Shown here: one piece after another, positions 1-8,298 of the stretch
Position numbering within the stretch: the stretch's first letter is position 1
How the letters are laid out: every line of letters begins with the position of its first letter
The notes under the pieces: generated by a model
Told to the model about the DNA's origin: nothing
Databases searched by the model: none
Seen by the model: the letters and a program-made list of their open reading frames with translations, nothing else
Translations under genes and position numbers: made by a program
From: Bacillota bacterium
GTDB lineage: Bacteria; Bacillota; Clostridia; Lachnospirales; Lachnospiraceae
Length of the DNA stretch: 64,000 bases
Assembly (NCBI GenBank): GCA_023399055.1
Contig: JAEWQV010000014.1
Location: 558,001-622,000 of the forward strand
Reading direction: 5' to 3'

Positions 1-1042
1 TTTCTACATTCTTATACATTAAATCCAGATAAGTCACACCGCTTTCAAACTCTGCTTTTGATACATTATGGCAAGCATGCAGCAGTAATACTTTAGCGTC
101 TGTAGCTTCACTTATGGTATTAGCCATCTTCTGATTGGATAGTTCTACATGAAATACAACAGGGATGTGCTCTTCTTTTATTTTGTCTATCAGGAAAGCT
201 ACTGTCGCTGCACTTGCCTCTGTTTCAGTTGAACATCCTGGAAAAGCAGCAAAATAACTAAGACCATAAGCATCAGCAAAATAACGGAAGGGGAAGCGGT
301 CTCCAAATACAATTGTTTTGCGCGCTGACTCATCAACCACCGTTTGAAATGCCTGATCTAGTTCATCCAGTTTATCAAGATATTCCGCCGTATTTTTCTT
401 GTAGATTTCCTTATTGACTTCATCAATCTCACATAAAACATCTGAAATCTTCTGTACGATTAACTTAGCATTTTTTGGCGAAGTCCACACATGTTCGTCA
501 TATTCGTGTTCCACGTCCGCAGGTTCTTCGTCTGCATGCTCTTCGTCCGCGTGTTCCTCATGCTCGTCTTCCTCAAGCTCGTTACCTTCATGTTCATCTC
601 CTTCATGTTCTTCATCTAAGCTTATTTCCTCGTGGTCATGGTCATGTTCTTCTTCCATACCTTCAACGATTTCTTCCTCTACAACGTCTACACAATCAAT
701 TAATGTTATAATTTTCATTTTACTGGTATCCATTGATTCCAACACTTCGTTAACCCATGCATCGGATTCTCCACCCACATAGATAAACACATCACTATTT
801 TGAATTTTAATAATATCCTGTGGAGTCGGTTCAAAAGAATGGCTTTCAGAAGCAGGAGGTAAAAGCATGGTCAAATACGCCTTATCTCCTGCAACTTCTC
901 TAACAAAATCATAGGGTGCAAAGATTGTAGAAACAACGCTTACCTTGTCATCAGATGTGGATACCTTTTTTACACTACTGCATCCATTTAAAAGAAATAC
1001 CAAAAGACACATGCTTAGCATGGTTATCATTAATTTTTTCAT
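1..1042 (-). CDS. znuA: Zinc ABC transporter substrate-binding lipoprotein, ZnuA/AdcA family (3' end beyond window)
   Basis: Binds extracellular Zn(II) and hands it to a ZnuBC-type permease. Read from the minus strand, the protein begins MKKLMITML and has a lipobox (LLNGCSS) near residue 20. The body matches the cluster A-1 fold: SESHSFEPTPQD carries the first metal ligand, followed by GGESDAWV. A low-complexity His/Glu/Asp loop (EEHDHDHEE and repeated DEHE units, about residues 130-185) is the metal-rich loop of zinc-specific members; here it is unusually long. Start is the ATG at 1042 with GGAGAT 9 nt upstream. The frame stays open to base 1, so the C-terminus is missing. It is the third gene after a Fur-family regulator and a small membrane protein on the same strand, with a 193-bp gap that could hold its own promoter. 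Zinc rather than manganese is inferred from the His loop and the neighbours. Confidence 0.92.
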   Translation of the reverse strand, partial: MKKLMITMLSMCLLVFLLNGCSSVKKVSTSDDKVSVVSTIFAPYDFVREVAGDKAYLTMLLPPASESHSFEPTPQDIIKIQNSDVFIYVGGESDAWVNEVLESMDTSKMKIITLIDCVDVVEEEIVEGMEEEHDHDHEEISLDEEHEGDEHEGNELEEDEHEEHADEEHADEEPADVEHEYDEHVWTSPKNAKLIVQKISDVLCEIDEVNKEIYKKNTAEYLDKLDELDQAFQTVVDESARKTIVFGDRFPFRYFADAYGLSYFAAFPGCSTETEASAATVAFLIDKIKEEHIPVVFHVELSNQKMANTISEATDAKVLLLHACHNVSKAEFESGVTYLDLMYKNVE

Positions 1043-1235
1043 ATTTAATCTCCATTATGGCGATATGCACCATCTCTAAAATGTAAAGAAAGAGACTGCA
1101 AAACAGCTCTTTCCGAGTAAATTTATTTTTTCACTCTTTTCTCGATTTTAAGCATAAAAATACAAGGTAGTACCCTACCGAAAAAAGGATGCAATTTACC
1201 CTTAGTTCCTAGAACACTTCCTTGTTGGAGATTAA

Positions 1236-1592
1236 TCAATGATTCATTCTGACCTTTAATTTAACCAGAGTAAAAGAGCCTATGATAAAGGAAATAGGCT
1301 TTAATAAAGATAAAATACTATATAGACTTCCAAAGATAAAGAAAGAAGATATAATTGCTGTAGATAATTGTTTAGCTATATTCTCTGCATTTGTTATATG
1401 AATACAAGTTGCACATCTTCCATTCGGACCATCATGGTCGTGTTCATGTATCCCATGTGTCATAATAAAAGTTGCTGAAAGTAAGGATGCAAGAAGGAAA
1501 CAAACACACATGACTAGCGCTATACTTCTTGTTAACCATTGCGTTTGTTTCGAACTTTGTACTATAATATTAGAATTGTTATCGCAGCACAT
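1236..1592 (-). CDS. Small His-rich membrane protein of the zinc operon
   Basis: No named family recognised. 118 residues from the preferred start. The ATG at 1592 has a perfect AAGGAGG 8 nt upstream (1601-1607), whereas a TTG 14 codons earlier would overlap the regulator and has no site. Visible parts: a short cytoplasmic N-terminus beginning MCCDNN, a hydrophobic segment around residues 22-44, a loop with HGIHEHDHDG and a CATC pair, then a second hydrophobic stretch near 73-105. The His/Cys cluster between two membrane segments and its place between the Fur-type regulator and znuA suggest a role in zinc handling or sensing. That is inference from context. Confidence 0.75.
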   Translation of the reverse strand: MCCDNNSNIIVQSSKQTQWLTRSIALVMCVCFLLASLLSATFIMTHGIHEHDHDGPNGRCATCIHITNAENIAKQLSTAIISSFFIFGSLYSILSLLKPISFIIGSFTLVKLKVRMNH

Positions 1593-1618
1593 TTCTTGTT
1601 CCTCCTTCTTAACTACTT

Positions 1619-2026
1619 TTATATATTCAAGCAATTCTTACATCTGCCATAAAACACAGTCTTCGTGGCATTGATTTGAAAATTATGTTCCTCTAATATG
1701 TGTCCAGTTAATCCTGTAAGTGTATCGCATTTCAAATGCTGTAAAGACCCGCAGATATCACATTTTAAATGAAACTGCTCTGGATTCGTTTCTTTAACGT
1801 ATTGATAGCAGGCACTGGATACTCCGTCAATAATATATTTTCGCACTTTACCGCTCTGAACTAGTTTATCCAAATGTCTGTAAATCGTGGTAAGCCCAAC
1901 TCCCCCGTCTATTTGCTCGAAATAAGAGGCAATTTGCTCCACTGTAACATGGGTGCCTTCCAGTGAAGCAATGTAGCCAAGGATTGCTTCCCCTTGTTTT
2001 GTAATATAACTTGCTTTTTGTCTCAT
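1619..2026 (-). CDS. zur: Fur-family metalloregulator, probably Zur
   Basis: Metal-dependent repressor, 135 residues. The N-terminal winged helix contains the recognition segment GLTTIYRHLDKL (about residues 48-59). The C-terminal dimer domain has the structural zinc cysteines CDICG and CKNC and a His-containing metal site (FHLKCD). I chose the ATG at 2026 because GGGAG lies 5 nt before it; the upstream ATG at 2038 has no ribosome site. The next gene follows within 30 bp and znuA after it, so zinc is the likely effector and the operon is probably autoregulated through the two boxes flanking its promoter. Fur or PerR are alternatives. The neighbouring zinc genes favour Zur. Confidence 0.88.
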   Translation of the reverse strand: MRQKASYITKQGEAILGYIASLEGTHVTVEQIASYFEQIDGGVGLTTIYRHLDKLVQSGKVRKYIIDGVSSACYQYVKETNPEQFHLKCDICGSLQHLKCDTLTGLTGHILEEHNFQINATKTVFYGRCKNCLNI

Positions 2027-2048
2027 AAAATCTCCCATTGCAAGAAAT

Positions 2049-2108
2049 TGAAAATCATTTTCATATTAAAATATAAAAGCAAAAATGTCAATATGAAATT
2101 GATTTTCA
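2049..2108 (-). promoter_or_regulatory. zur promoter with two Fur-type operator boxes
   Basis: On the minus strand TTGACA (2091-2086) and TAATAT (2068-2063) are separated by 17 nt, a consensus sigma-A promoter. A perfect 7-1-7 palindrome TGAAAATCATTTTCA (2049-2063) covers the start-site side. A near-identical TGAAATTGATTTTCA (2094-2108) lies just upstream of the -35. This is the architecture expected for a repressor of the Fur superfamily controlling its own operon. Confidence 0.85.
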
Positions 2109-2112
2109 ATTT

Positions 2113-2301
2113 ATGACAATAAACCAACAGGGTGGAATTTTCCCCTCCCGTGTTTTAATATGGGATTCCACCAAAGGCATTGATTACTTTTTCGACAGTG
2201 TAGAATGGAAAGAAATGCTGCAAAATTGGGCTGCTGAAGTAAGAAGTGGTTACTATTTGCAAACGCGTCCTGATTTTAATTATACAGGAGAAATGCAGTA
2301 A
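2113..2301 (+). CDS. Short ORF of unknown function beside the zur promoter
   Basis: 62 residues, beginning MTINQQGG and ending YTGEMQ. I do not recognise it. It starts 5 bp after the outer Fur-type box with no visible ribosome site, so it would have to be leaderless or is the tail of a gene truncated when the zur region was placed here. The composition looks protein-like (aromatic-rich, WDSTKGIDYFF, EWKEMLQNW), and its stop is followed at once by a hairpin. If real, it would share the Fur-type operator. A truncated remnant is as likely. Confidence 0.4.
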   Translation: MTINQQGGIFPSRVLIWDSTKGIDYFFDSVEWKEMLQNWAAEVRSGYYLQTRPDFNYTGEMQ

Positions 2302-2303
2302 TA

Positions 2304-2339
2304 CACCTAAAGACTTGGAAAATTCCAAGGCTTTAGGTG
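2304..2339. terminator. Hairpin between the short ORF and LRR copy 1
   Basis: CACCTAAAG (2304-2312) pairs with CTTTAGGTG (2331-2339), with an inner TTGGAA/TTCCAA stem. It lies between convergent genes and may serve both, although neither side has a long T run. Confidence 0.55.
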
Positions 2340-2390
2340 CGGATAAAATAAACTTTAATCATTAACCACTATTTCTTTATTACATTAAGC

Positions 2391-4889
2391 TCAATCATGA
2401 TAAGTTACTTTATTATATACTATCCCCCCAAGTGTACAATACTTATAATTTCCAAGGAAATTGCATAAGGTCAAACCATCCGTACTAAAATAATTGTTTT
2501 CCGCCTCTACAATAATTTTTATTAAATATTTATTACTTACGACACCGTCTAGCGCTTTTTCTTTAACTTCTTTCATTGTACTTGGAATTATCAATTCTGT
2601 ATTTTCTAAGTTCTGCGGATAGAGATACATAATTGATAAATCTTTGTTATAAAGAACGCCATCCTTCGCGCTAAAATATGGATTATCTTTGTTAACTTCA
2701 AACTTCTTAAGATTTTTGAAATCCCAAAGTGGATTTTCTTCATAGGTTTCAAACAGGGTTTCAACATTCTTTCCTAATATAATCGTTTCAAGATAAGGAT
2801 TAGAAATTACATCGACGAGGTACTGTGTTTCTGTGAACCAGGACGATGTTCTGTAATATAAGCCTGTAGCAGATTTTACTGTGTCTGGTATTGTATAGGA
2901 TACATCCTTTTTTTGATAGGGGTAAGCTACTAACTGGGTCATATCTTTGTTATATAAGATACCCTCCACACTTTTATAATTGGCATTATTGCTATTTACG
3001 TTAATCTCTTCTATAGAATGACTCATTTGGAATTTATAATCACCATTTTGAAGCATTTTTGATAAGGTAATACTTTTTAGATTTGGATTACCAGTAAGAT
3101 ATTGTATATTTTCTATCCTATTAACACTGTCTGGCATAACATAGGAGATATCCTTTTTATTAATAGGATAACAAATAAGCTTCTTTAGATCCTTTGTGTA
3201 CATAACACCATCTATACTAGTATAATTAGTGTTTGCTTTATCTACTTCTATTGTTTCTATTGTCTTTATTTCTGATAAGAAAGAAAGGGAAGCCTCTTCA
3301 AATGACTTCGATATATAAATACTCTCAAAATTACGTTTTAATACATCCATGGTATCCATACTTTTTACTGTATCTGGGATAACAAGACTTTTACAATCTA
3401 CAGGAACATCATACAAAATCGACTTATCCTTACTTAGCAGCATACCATTTTGCATGGAATAATATTGGCTGTTTTTATCAACGGATAACTTCGTTAATGT
3501 AGGGATATCATAAACACTATGATACCAAACAGTGATTTGCGCCTTTGGTGGAATTATCAGTTCCGTAATCCCGCTATTTCTTAAGTAGAATACATTTAAA
3601 CTTTTCAATGTACTTGGAAACTCTGCTTTCTTTTGCTTTTTAAATAGCATCAGTTCCGTTTTGTCTTTGTTATATAGAGACCCTTGATACAAAGAAAAAT
3701 ACTTATTACCATTGTCTAATGTGATTTTATCAAAGCATTTTGGATAATCATTATATATATCAATCTCTTTTAATGCCTTTGGAATGGTTATCTCTGTTAC
3801 ATTCTCTAAATTGAAATTCCATAGATATAAAGTCGTTAGTGTGCTTGGAAACTTTAAAGCAGTTTTGTCATATGCCTTTGGAACTAATATCATTTTAGTC
3901 TTTGCTGCATTATAAATAATTCCTTCATAAGAAGCATATAACTTATTTCCTTTTTCAATATAAATCGACTTTAAAAAATCTAAATACCTAAATTCATAAA
4001 TATCTAATTTAGTTACTGATTTAGGAATAGCAATTGATATTAATTTAAAACAAGTTAAAAAAGCACCCTCATTCACCGTTTTTACGGTATTTGGAAGCTT
4101 TATGTAATTCACATCACTCCTAAAAAACGCATAAGAATCAATTATAACTGTCCCACTTGGTACTCTATAAGAGGAACCCTTTCCACTTGGATAAAGCAGC
4201 AAAGTATCACCTTTTTTATTAAATAAAATACCATCATTTACACTATAGGAGGAATTCTTGCTGCTAACCTTAAACTCTTTTACATGATATAACTGCTCAC
4301 AGATGCTTTGAATTTCACTGCTTGCCACGTTTGCACCGATGGTTATATTTTGAAGGTTTTTAGAATTCACAAAGGCACTGCCTTTAATCGTAGTGACAGT
4401 ATCAGGTATGGTGTACGAGATATTATCCGTTCCGACAGGATATTGAATTAATAAAGTTTTATCTTTATTAAACAAACAGTTTGATAAAGATGAGTAATAA
4501 GAATTATCTTCTGCCACAGTAATATTTTTTATATGTTTTAATTCATCAAAGAAACTGTACCCACCGCAGTATATTTCAGATACTGTGCTAGAGATGCTTA
4601 CACTAACGACATTGGGGAAATAACCATTTAAAAGTAAGTCCCAATTAAAATAAGTTACGCCTTCTGCTACTATGATTTCTTTAACCTCTGGATAAACAGG
4701 GTATTCACTTGCATTAAAATCTACTAGGGTTACATTATCTTTAAATACAAATATCTCCTCACCATTATAAGTTGTCTGTTTCTCTTTCGTAAAATAGTAT
4801 TCTGATGCCGCGCTACAAGTACTTCCAGAAATAACACCAAAAAGCGATACGGTTAGTAGAAATAATAAACTTTTAATATATTTTCTCAT
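2391..4889 (-). CDS. Secreted LRR_5 (BspA-type) repeat protein, copy 1
   Basis: 832 residues from the ATG at 4889; GGAGGGAAG directly precedes it, and an earlier ATG at 4904 has no site. The signal peptide spans about residues 1-28 (MRKYIKSLLFLL, then an Ala/Ser cleavage region). The rest is tandem leucine-rich repeats of the LRR_5/BspA kind, alternating segments like ITIPKSVTKL with recurring blocks such as DGVMYTKDLKKLICYP. No LPXTG motif, SLH domain or C-terminal membrane helix is seen, so the protein is secreted or loosely wall-bound. BspA-type proteins usually mediate binding to surfaces, host proteins or other cells. It is the most divergent of the three paralogues here. Its ending (STDGLTLCNFLGNYKY) is shared with the others. 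Confidence 0.9.
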   Translation of the reverse strand: MRKYIKSLLFLLTVSLFGVISGSTCSAASEYYFTKEKQTTYNGEEIFVFKDNVTLVDFNASEYPVYPEVKEIIVAEGVTYFNWDLLLNGYFPNVVSVSISSTVSEIYCGGYSFFDELKHIKNITVAEDNSYYSSLSNCLFNKDKTLLIQYPVGTDNISYTIPDTVTTIKGSAFVNSKNLQNITIGANVASSEIQSICEQLYHVKEFKVSSKNSSYSVNDGILFNKKGDTLLLYPSGKGSSYRVPSGTVIIDSYAFFRSDVNYIKLPNTVKTVNEGAFLTCFKLISIAIPKSVTKLDIYEFRYLDFLKSIYIEKGNKLYASYEGIIYNAAKTKMILVPKAYDKTALKFPSTLTTLYLWNFNLENVTEITIPKALKEIDIYNDYPKCFDKITLDNGNKYFSLYQGSLYNKDKTELMLFKKQKKAEFPSTLKSLNVFYLRNSGITELIIPPKAQITVWYHSVYDIPTLTKLSVDKNSQYYSMQNGMLLSKDKSILYDVPVDCKSLVIPDTVKSMDTMDVLKRNFESIYISKSFEEASLSFLSEIKTIETIEVDKANTNYTSIDGVMYTKDLKKLICYPINKKDISYVMPDSVNRIENIQYLTGNPNLKSITLSKMLQNGDYKFQMSHSIEEINVNSNNANYKSVEGILYNKDMTQLVAYPYQKKDVSYTIPDTVKSATGLYYRTSSWFTETQYLVDVISNPYLETIILGKNVETLFETYEENPLWDFKNLKKFEVNKDNPYFSAKDGVLYNKDLSIMYLYPQNLENTELIIPSTMKEVKEKALDGVVSNKYLIKIIVEAENNYFSTDGLTLCNFLGNYKYCTLGGIVYNKVTYHD

Positions 4890-4963
4890 CTTCCCTCCAC
4901 ACATACGTTATATTGTAATAAGCACAAACTATCATGTTAGTATTAATACTACTTATTATATAA

Positions 4964-5001
4964 GGAATAATATTCCACTAATATGTTAAAACAATGTCAA
5001 A
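4964..5001 (-). promoter_or_regulatory. Conserved promoter of LRR copy 1
   Basis: The minus strand reads TTGACATTGTTTTAACATAT followed by TAGTGGAATATTATTCC. A core TTGTTT, 16 nt, TATTAT fits -35/-10 spacing. The same block stands upstream of LRR copies 2 and 3 (7732-7768 and 12415-12451). Confidence 0.7.
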
Positions 5002-5017
5002 CAAAAATAAATGTATA

Positions 5018-5047
5018 AAGCGGTGGTTCAAATTAAAACCACCGCTT
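5018..5047 (-). terminator. Terminator of LRR copy 2
   Basis: AAGCGGTGGTT (5018-5028) pairs with AACCACCGCTT (5037-5047). On the minus strand a T-rich stretch follows, downstream of the stop at 5130. Confidence 0.8.
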
Positions 5048-5129
5048 AAAACCACTATTCTTTTTAATTATAAAAGGAAATAATGAGGTAAAATATTGAT
5101 TTTAATGCAATACAATAATACTCACACTA

Positions 5130-7688
5130 TTAATAAATTCTTTTCCTATACTCTTCACCTATTTTGCAATACTTATAGTTACCATTAAAAGTTCTTAAGG
5201 TTAAACCATCTGTACTAAAGTACTGGTTTCCTTCTTCAACTACAATACTCTTTATAAATTTGTTGCTAGCAATTGCTTCAAACACTCTTTCACTGATTTC
5301 CTTCACTTGCGCAGGTATTGTAAATACTGTGTTTTTCGAACTATCCATGTAAAGATACATAATTGATAAATCCTTGTTATAAAGAGCCCCATCCTTTATG
5401 GTGAAGTATGGATTATCTTTACTAATACTAAGATTTTGTAAATTTTTAAATCCCCAAATTGGGTAGTTATCTCTTGTTTCAAATAAGGTTTTAACATTTT
5501 TCCCAATAATTAGGGTTTCTAGATAAGGATTTGAAACACCATCAAAGGTATAAAAAGTTTCTATATAAGATAAACCGTCATAATAATATGAACCGTCATA
5601 GTTATAACTTTTTTGATATAGCTCATTAAATTCCCAGCTATTCAAACCAGAAACAGTAATTACTGTGTCCGGTATTGTAAATGATTTATCACGTTTTTGA
5701 TATGGGTATGCAATTAACTCAGTCATATCCTTGTTATACAACACTCCATTGATACTTTTATAAGATACATTATCCTTCTGCGCCTTAATTTCCTTTAAGG
5801 ATTTACTAAAATGGAAGTTATAATCTTTCGATGGTTTAAGCATCTTTGATAAAGTAATACTCTCAAGGTTTGAATTTTGCGTTATAAAATAGGAATTCAT
5901 AACTTTAACAGTATTTGGCATAACAAAGGTTTTGTCTTGTTTATTCGTAGGGTAAAAGATCATCTCCGATAAATCCTTGTTATAAAGAACACCATCCAAA
6001 CTTGTAAATTTTGTATTACCCTTTTCTACTTCAATTTCCTCCAATGTTATGTGGTTAACATACAAGAATTCGTCAATCTCATTAACTGATTTTGGTATTA
6101 CAATTCTTTTTAAGTTCTTAATATTAAAATTCTTAGACAAATTAACTGTTTTAACAGTTGGTGGGATTTTTAATACTAACAAATTTCTTGGAGTATCATA
6201 TAAAATTGTCTTATCTTTATTAAGTAACATATTATTTTGAACAGAATAATATGGGTTGTTTTTATCTACTGTTATCTTTTTTAATGTGGGTATATCGTAA
6301 ACATTATTTAAAAAGAACGGTATTTTCGCTTTTGCAGGAATCACTAATTCAGTAATTCCACTGTTAAATAAAAAATTAATATCAATATTCTTTAATGTAC
6401 TGGGGAACTCTGCCTTTTGTTCCTTCTTAAATAATACTAAGTCCGTTTTACTTTTATTATAAACAGAGCCTTTATATAAAACAAAATTTTCATTTCCGGC
6501 TTCTATTGAAATTCTTTCAAAGAAATTATGACTTCCCTTTGCGTATAACTTCTTTACATCTCTTGGTATCACTATTTCAGTGGCATTTTCAAAAGGTTTG
6601 ATGTTAGTAAATAGAGATACTAAGGTACTTGGAAATTTCAAACTGGTTTCCTTATAAGCCATTGGAACAAACTTTATATACGTCTTTGCAGTATTGTAAA
6701 GTATTCCTTTATAGGATGCATATAACTTATTCCCTCTCTCCATATGAATTGACTCTAAGGAGCTCAACATCTTGAAATCGTCAACATTTATTTTGGAAAC
6801 TGATTTAGGAATGGTTATTGTGATCAATTTTGAACAAGTAGCAAAAGCACCGTCCTTTACTGTTTTAAGGGTGCTAGGAAGTTTTATATACATTAACTCA
6901 TTTTGAATAAAAGCTTTGGCTTCAATTGTTGTTGTTCCCTCTGGAACCCGATAGGTGGTACCTTTCCCATTGGGATAAAGTAGTAAGGTATCTTCGTTTT
7001 TATTAAAAAGGACACCGTCAATTACACTATAATAAGGATTATTACTATCTATTTTAAATTCCTTTATATTTGATAAATGATATCCTTTAGCTTGGAGCTG
7101 GCCGTCTTGTAGTTTAGCGCCAATTGTTACTGTTTGAAGGTGTTTAGCTTGATCAAAGGCACTGTGCAAAATCGTCGTAACAGTATCTGGCATTACATAT
7201 GAGATATTTGTTGACCCAATCGGGTACTGTACTAAAATTGTCATATCTTTATTATACAAGCAGTTATCAATTGCAATATAATTTGCATTGTCTTCTGCTA
7301 CAATAATTTCTTTTAATTCTTCCAGTCCTTTGGACACGATTTCAGTGTAATGAATCTTTGTCACTGTACTTGATATGCTTACACGCTTCAGATTTGGGAA
7401 AAAACCTTTTAATAGAAAATCCCAGTCAAAATAAGTTACACCTTCAGCTACTATGATTTCCTTAACCTCTGGATAATTGTCTTCTCTATAAATATTAAAA
7501 TCATCTATGGTTATGTCTTTTGTAAAGGTTACTATATCCTCATCTTTGTAGTCCGATTGATTCGTTTTTGTTAAATGGAATTCTGTTTCTGCTGCACTGC
7601 TGTAGTTACCTGGAACTAATATAAAAATTAATGCTGTTATAGTAAAAAGAAACATAAAATTTCTAATAAACTTTCTCATTAAACTCAT
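5130..7688 (-). CDS. Secreted LRR_5 (BspA-type) repeat protein, copy 2
   Basis: 852 residues. Signal peptide near residues 4-33 (MRKFIRNFMFLF, ending in PGNYSSAAE). The body is continuous LRR_5 repeats with recurring units such as DGVLYNKDLSEMIFYP and IPDTV. No wall anchor is visible. The signal peptide and first repeats are close to those of copy 3 (both contain PGNYSSAAE and LTKTNQ), so these two are the more recent duplicates. Start is ambiguous: AGGAGG is 4 nt before the ATG at 7688 and 13 nt before the ATG at 7679. The paralogues all begin at the equivalent of 7679 (MRK). Its promoter lies in the intergenic region shared with the divergent blaI-like gene. Confidence 0.9.
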   Translation of the reverse strand: MSLMRKFIRNFMFLFTITALIFILVPGNYSSAAETEFHLTKTNQSDYKDEDIVTFTKDITIDDFNIYREDNYPEVKEIIVAEGVTYFDWDFLLKGFFPNLKRVSISSTVTKIHYTEIVSKGLEELKEIIVAEDNANYIAIDNCLYNKDMTILVQYPIGSTNISYVMPDTVTTILHSAFDQAKHLQTVTIGAKLQDGQLQAKGYHLSNIKEFKIDSNNPYYSVIDGVLFNKNEDTLLLYPNGKGTTYRVPEGTTTIEAKAFIQNELMYIKLPSTLKTVKDGAFATCSKLITITIPKSVSKINVDDFKMLSSLESIHMERGNKLYASYKGILYNTAKTYIKFVPMAYKETSLKFPSTLVSLFTNIKPFENATEIVIPRDVKKLYAKGSHNFFERISIEAGNENFVLYKGSVYNKSKTDLVLFKKEQKAEFPSTLKNIDINFLFNSGITELVIPAKAKIPFFLNNVYDIPTLKKITVDKNNPYYSVQNNMLLNKDKTILYDTPRNLLVLKIPPTVKTVNLSKNFNIKNLKRIVIPKSVNEIDEFLYVNHITLEEIEVEKGNTKFTSLDGVLYNKDLSEMIFYPTNKQDKTFVMPNTVKVMNSYFITQNSNLESITLSKMLKPSKDYNFHFSKSLKEIKAQKDNVSYKSINGVLYNKDMTELIAYPYQKRDKSFTIPDTVITVSGLNSWEFNELYQKSYNYDGSYYYDGLSYIETFYTFDGVSNPYLETLIIGKNVKTLFETRDNYPIWGFKNLQNLSISKDNPYFTIKDGALYNKDLSIMYLYMDSSKNTVFTIPAQVKEISERVFEAIASNKFIKSIVVEEGNQYFSTDGLTLRTFNGNYKYCKIGEEYRKRIY

Positions 7689-7731
7689 CTTACCTCCTTA
7701 TTATATGTCTTTAAATCACCTCTAACTAATT

Positions 7732-7768
7732 GGATAATATTACAAGAATATGTTAAAACAATGGCAAT
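7732..7768 (-). promoter_or_regulatory. Conserved promoter of LRR copy 2
   Basis: Contains CCATTGTTTTAACATATT, then a 16-nt spaced TATTAT, then CCAATTAG. It matches copy 3 over almost the whole block, which indicates shared control or recent duplication including the promoter. Confidence 0.7.
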
Positions 7769-7816
7769 TTGAGAATACTGGGGTTATGAACCTTTTTATA
7801 TAAATAGATGTGATTT

Positions 7817-7905
7817 ATTTTAGACGTTTGTAGAAAACTTTTATTTATAAGATGTTGACATTCATTTTAGACAGATGTAGAATATGAATGTAGACAATTG
7901 TCTTA
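7817..7905 (+). promoter_or_regulatory. blaI-blaR1-type promoter with three operator-like sites
   Basis: TTGACA (7855-7860), 17 nt, TAGAAT (7878-7883) forms a near-consensus promoter. TTTTAGACGTTTGTAGAA (about 7817-7834) and TTTTAGACAGATGTAGAA (7865-7882) are the same motif with four differing centre bases. A third site, TGTAGACAATTGTCTTA (7889-7905), carries the palindrome GACAATTGTC. Paired GACA/TGT half-sites are the type of sequence bound by BlaI/MecI repressors. The second site covers the -10 region and the third the transcript start, so autorepression is expected. Confidence 0.75.
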
Positions 7906-7919
7906 AAGGAGCTAATATA

Positions 7920-8297
7920 ATGAAAAAAATAAAAAAACTGCCTGACGCAGAGTTTGACATTATGAAAGTGGTGTGGGCAAATGAGCCACCTATTACAACC
8001 AATATGATTATGCAACAACTTGGAAATGAAAAAGAATGGAAAGCACAGACAGTCATATCCCTGATGTTACGGCTGGTGGAGCGAGGCTTTATCCGAACTG
8101 AAAAAATCGGCAAAGAACGTACCTACTTCCCCATTATTAGTAAGGAGGAATACTTGAAGTTCGAAACAGGGGATTTCATGGAGCGATTTCATGGTAATTC
8201 ATTTGCCAGTCTAGTTGCTGCTCTTTATGACGGTAAGAAGATTAAGGACAGCGATCTTGATGAACTGGCAAAGGCGCTGAAGGAAAGGAAACAATAA
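7920..8297 (+). CDS. BlaI/MecI-family transcriptional repressor
   Basis: 125 residues. A winged-helix repressor of the penicillinase-repressor family: LPDAEFDIMKVVW at the start, helix-turn-helix through ITTNMIMQQLG, wing around KWKAQTVISLMLRLVERG, and a C-terminal dimerisation segment ending LAKALKERKQ. I place the start at 7920, with AAAGGAG 8 nt upstream; an ATG 12 codons earlier lies inside the operator and has no site. The family dimer is inactivated by cleavage when its BlaR1 partner is triggered. The partner gene follows one base after the stop codon, so translation is coupled. No beta-lactamase or PBP gene is nearby, so the regulon is probably something else. Confidence 0.9.
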   Translation: MKKIKKLPDAEFDIMKVVWANEPPITTNMIMQQLGNEKEWKAQTVISLMLRLVERGFIRTEKIGKERTYFPIISKEEYLKFETGDFMERFHGNSFASLVAALYDGKKIKDSDLDELAKALKERKQ

Positions 8298-8298
8298 T

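Noticed and set aside
414..782. Ser/Cys-rich open frames on the plus strand
   Set aside because: They are antisense to the His/Glu-rich loop of znuA; the composition simply reflects codons for Glu/His read backwards.
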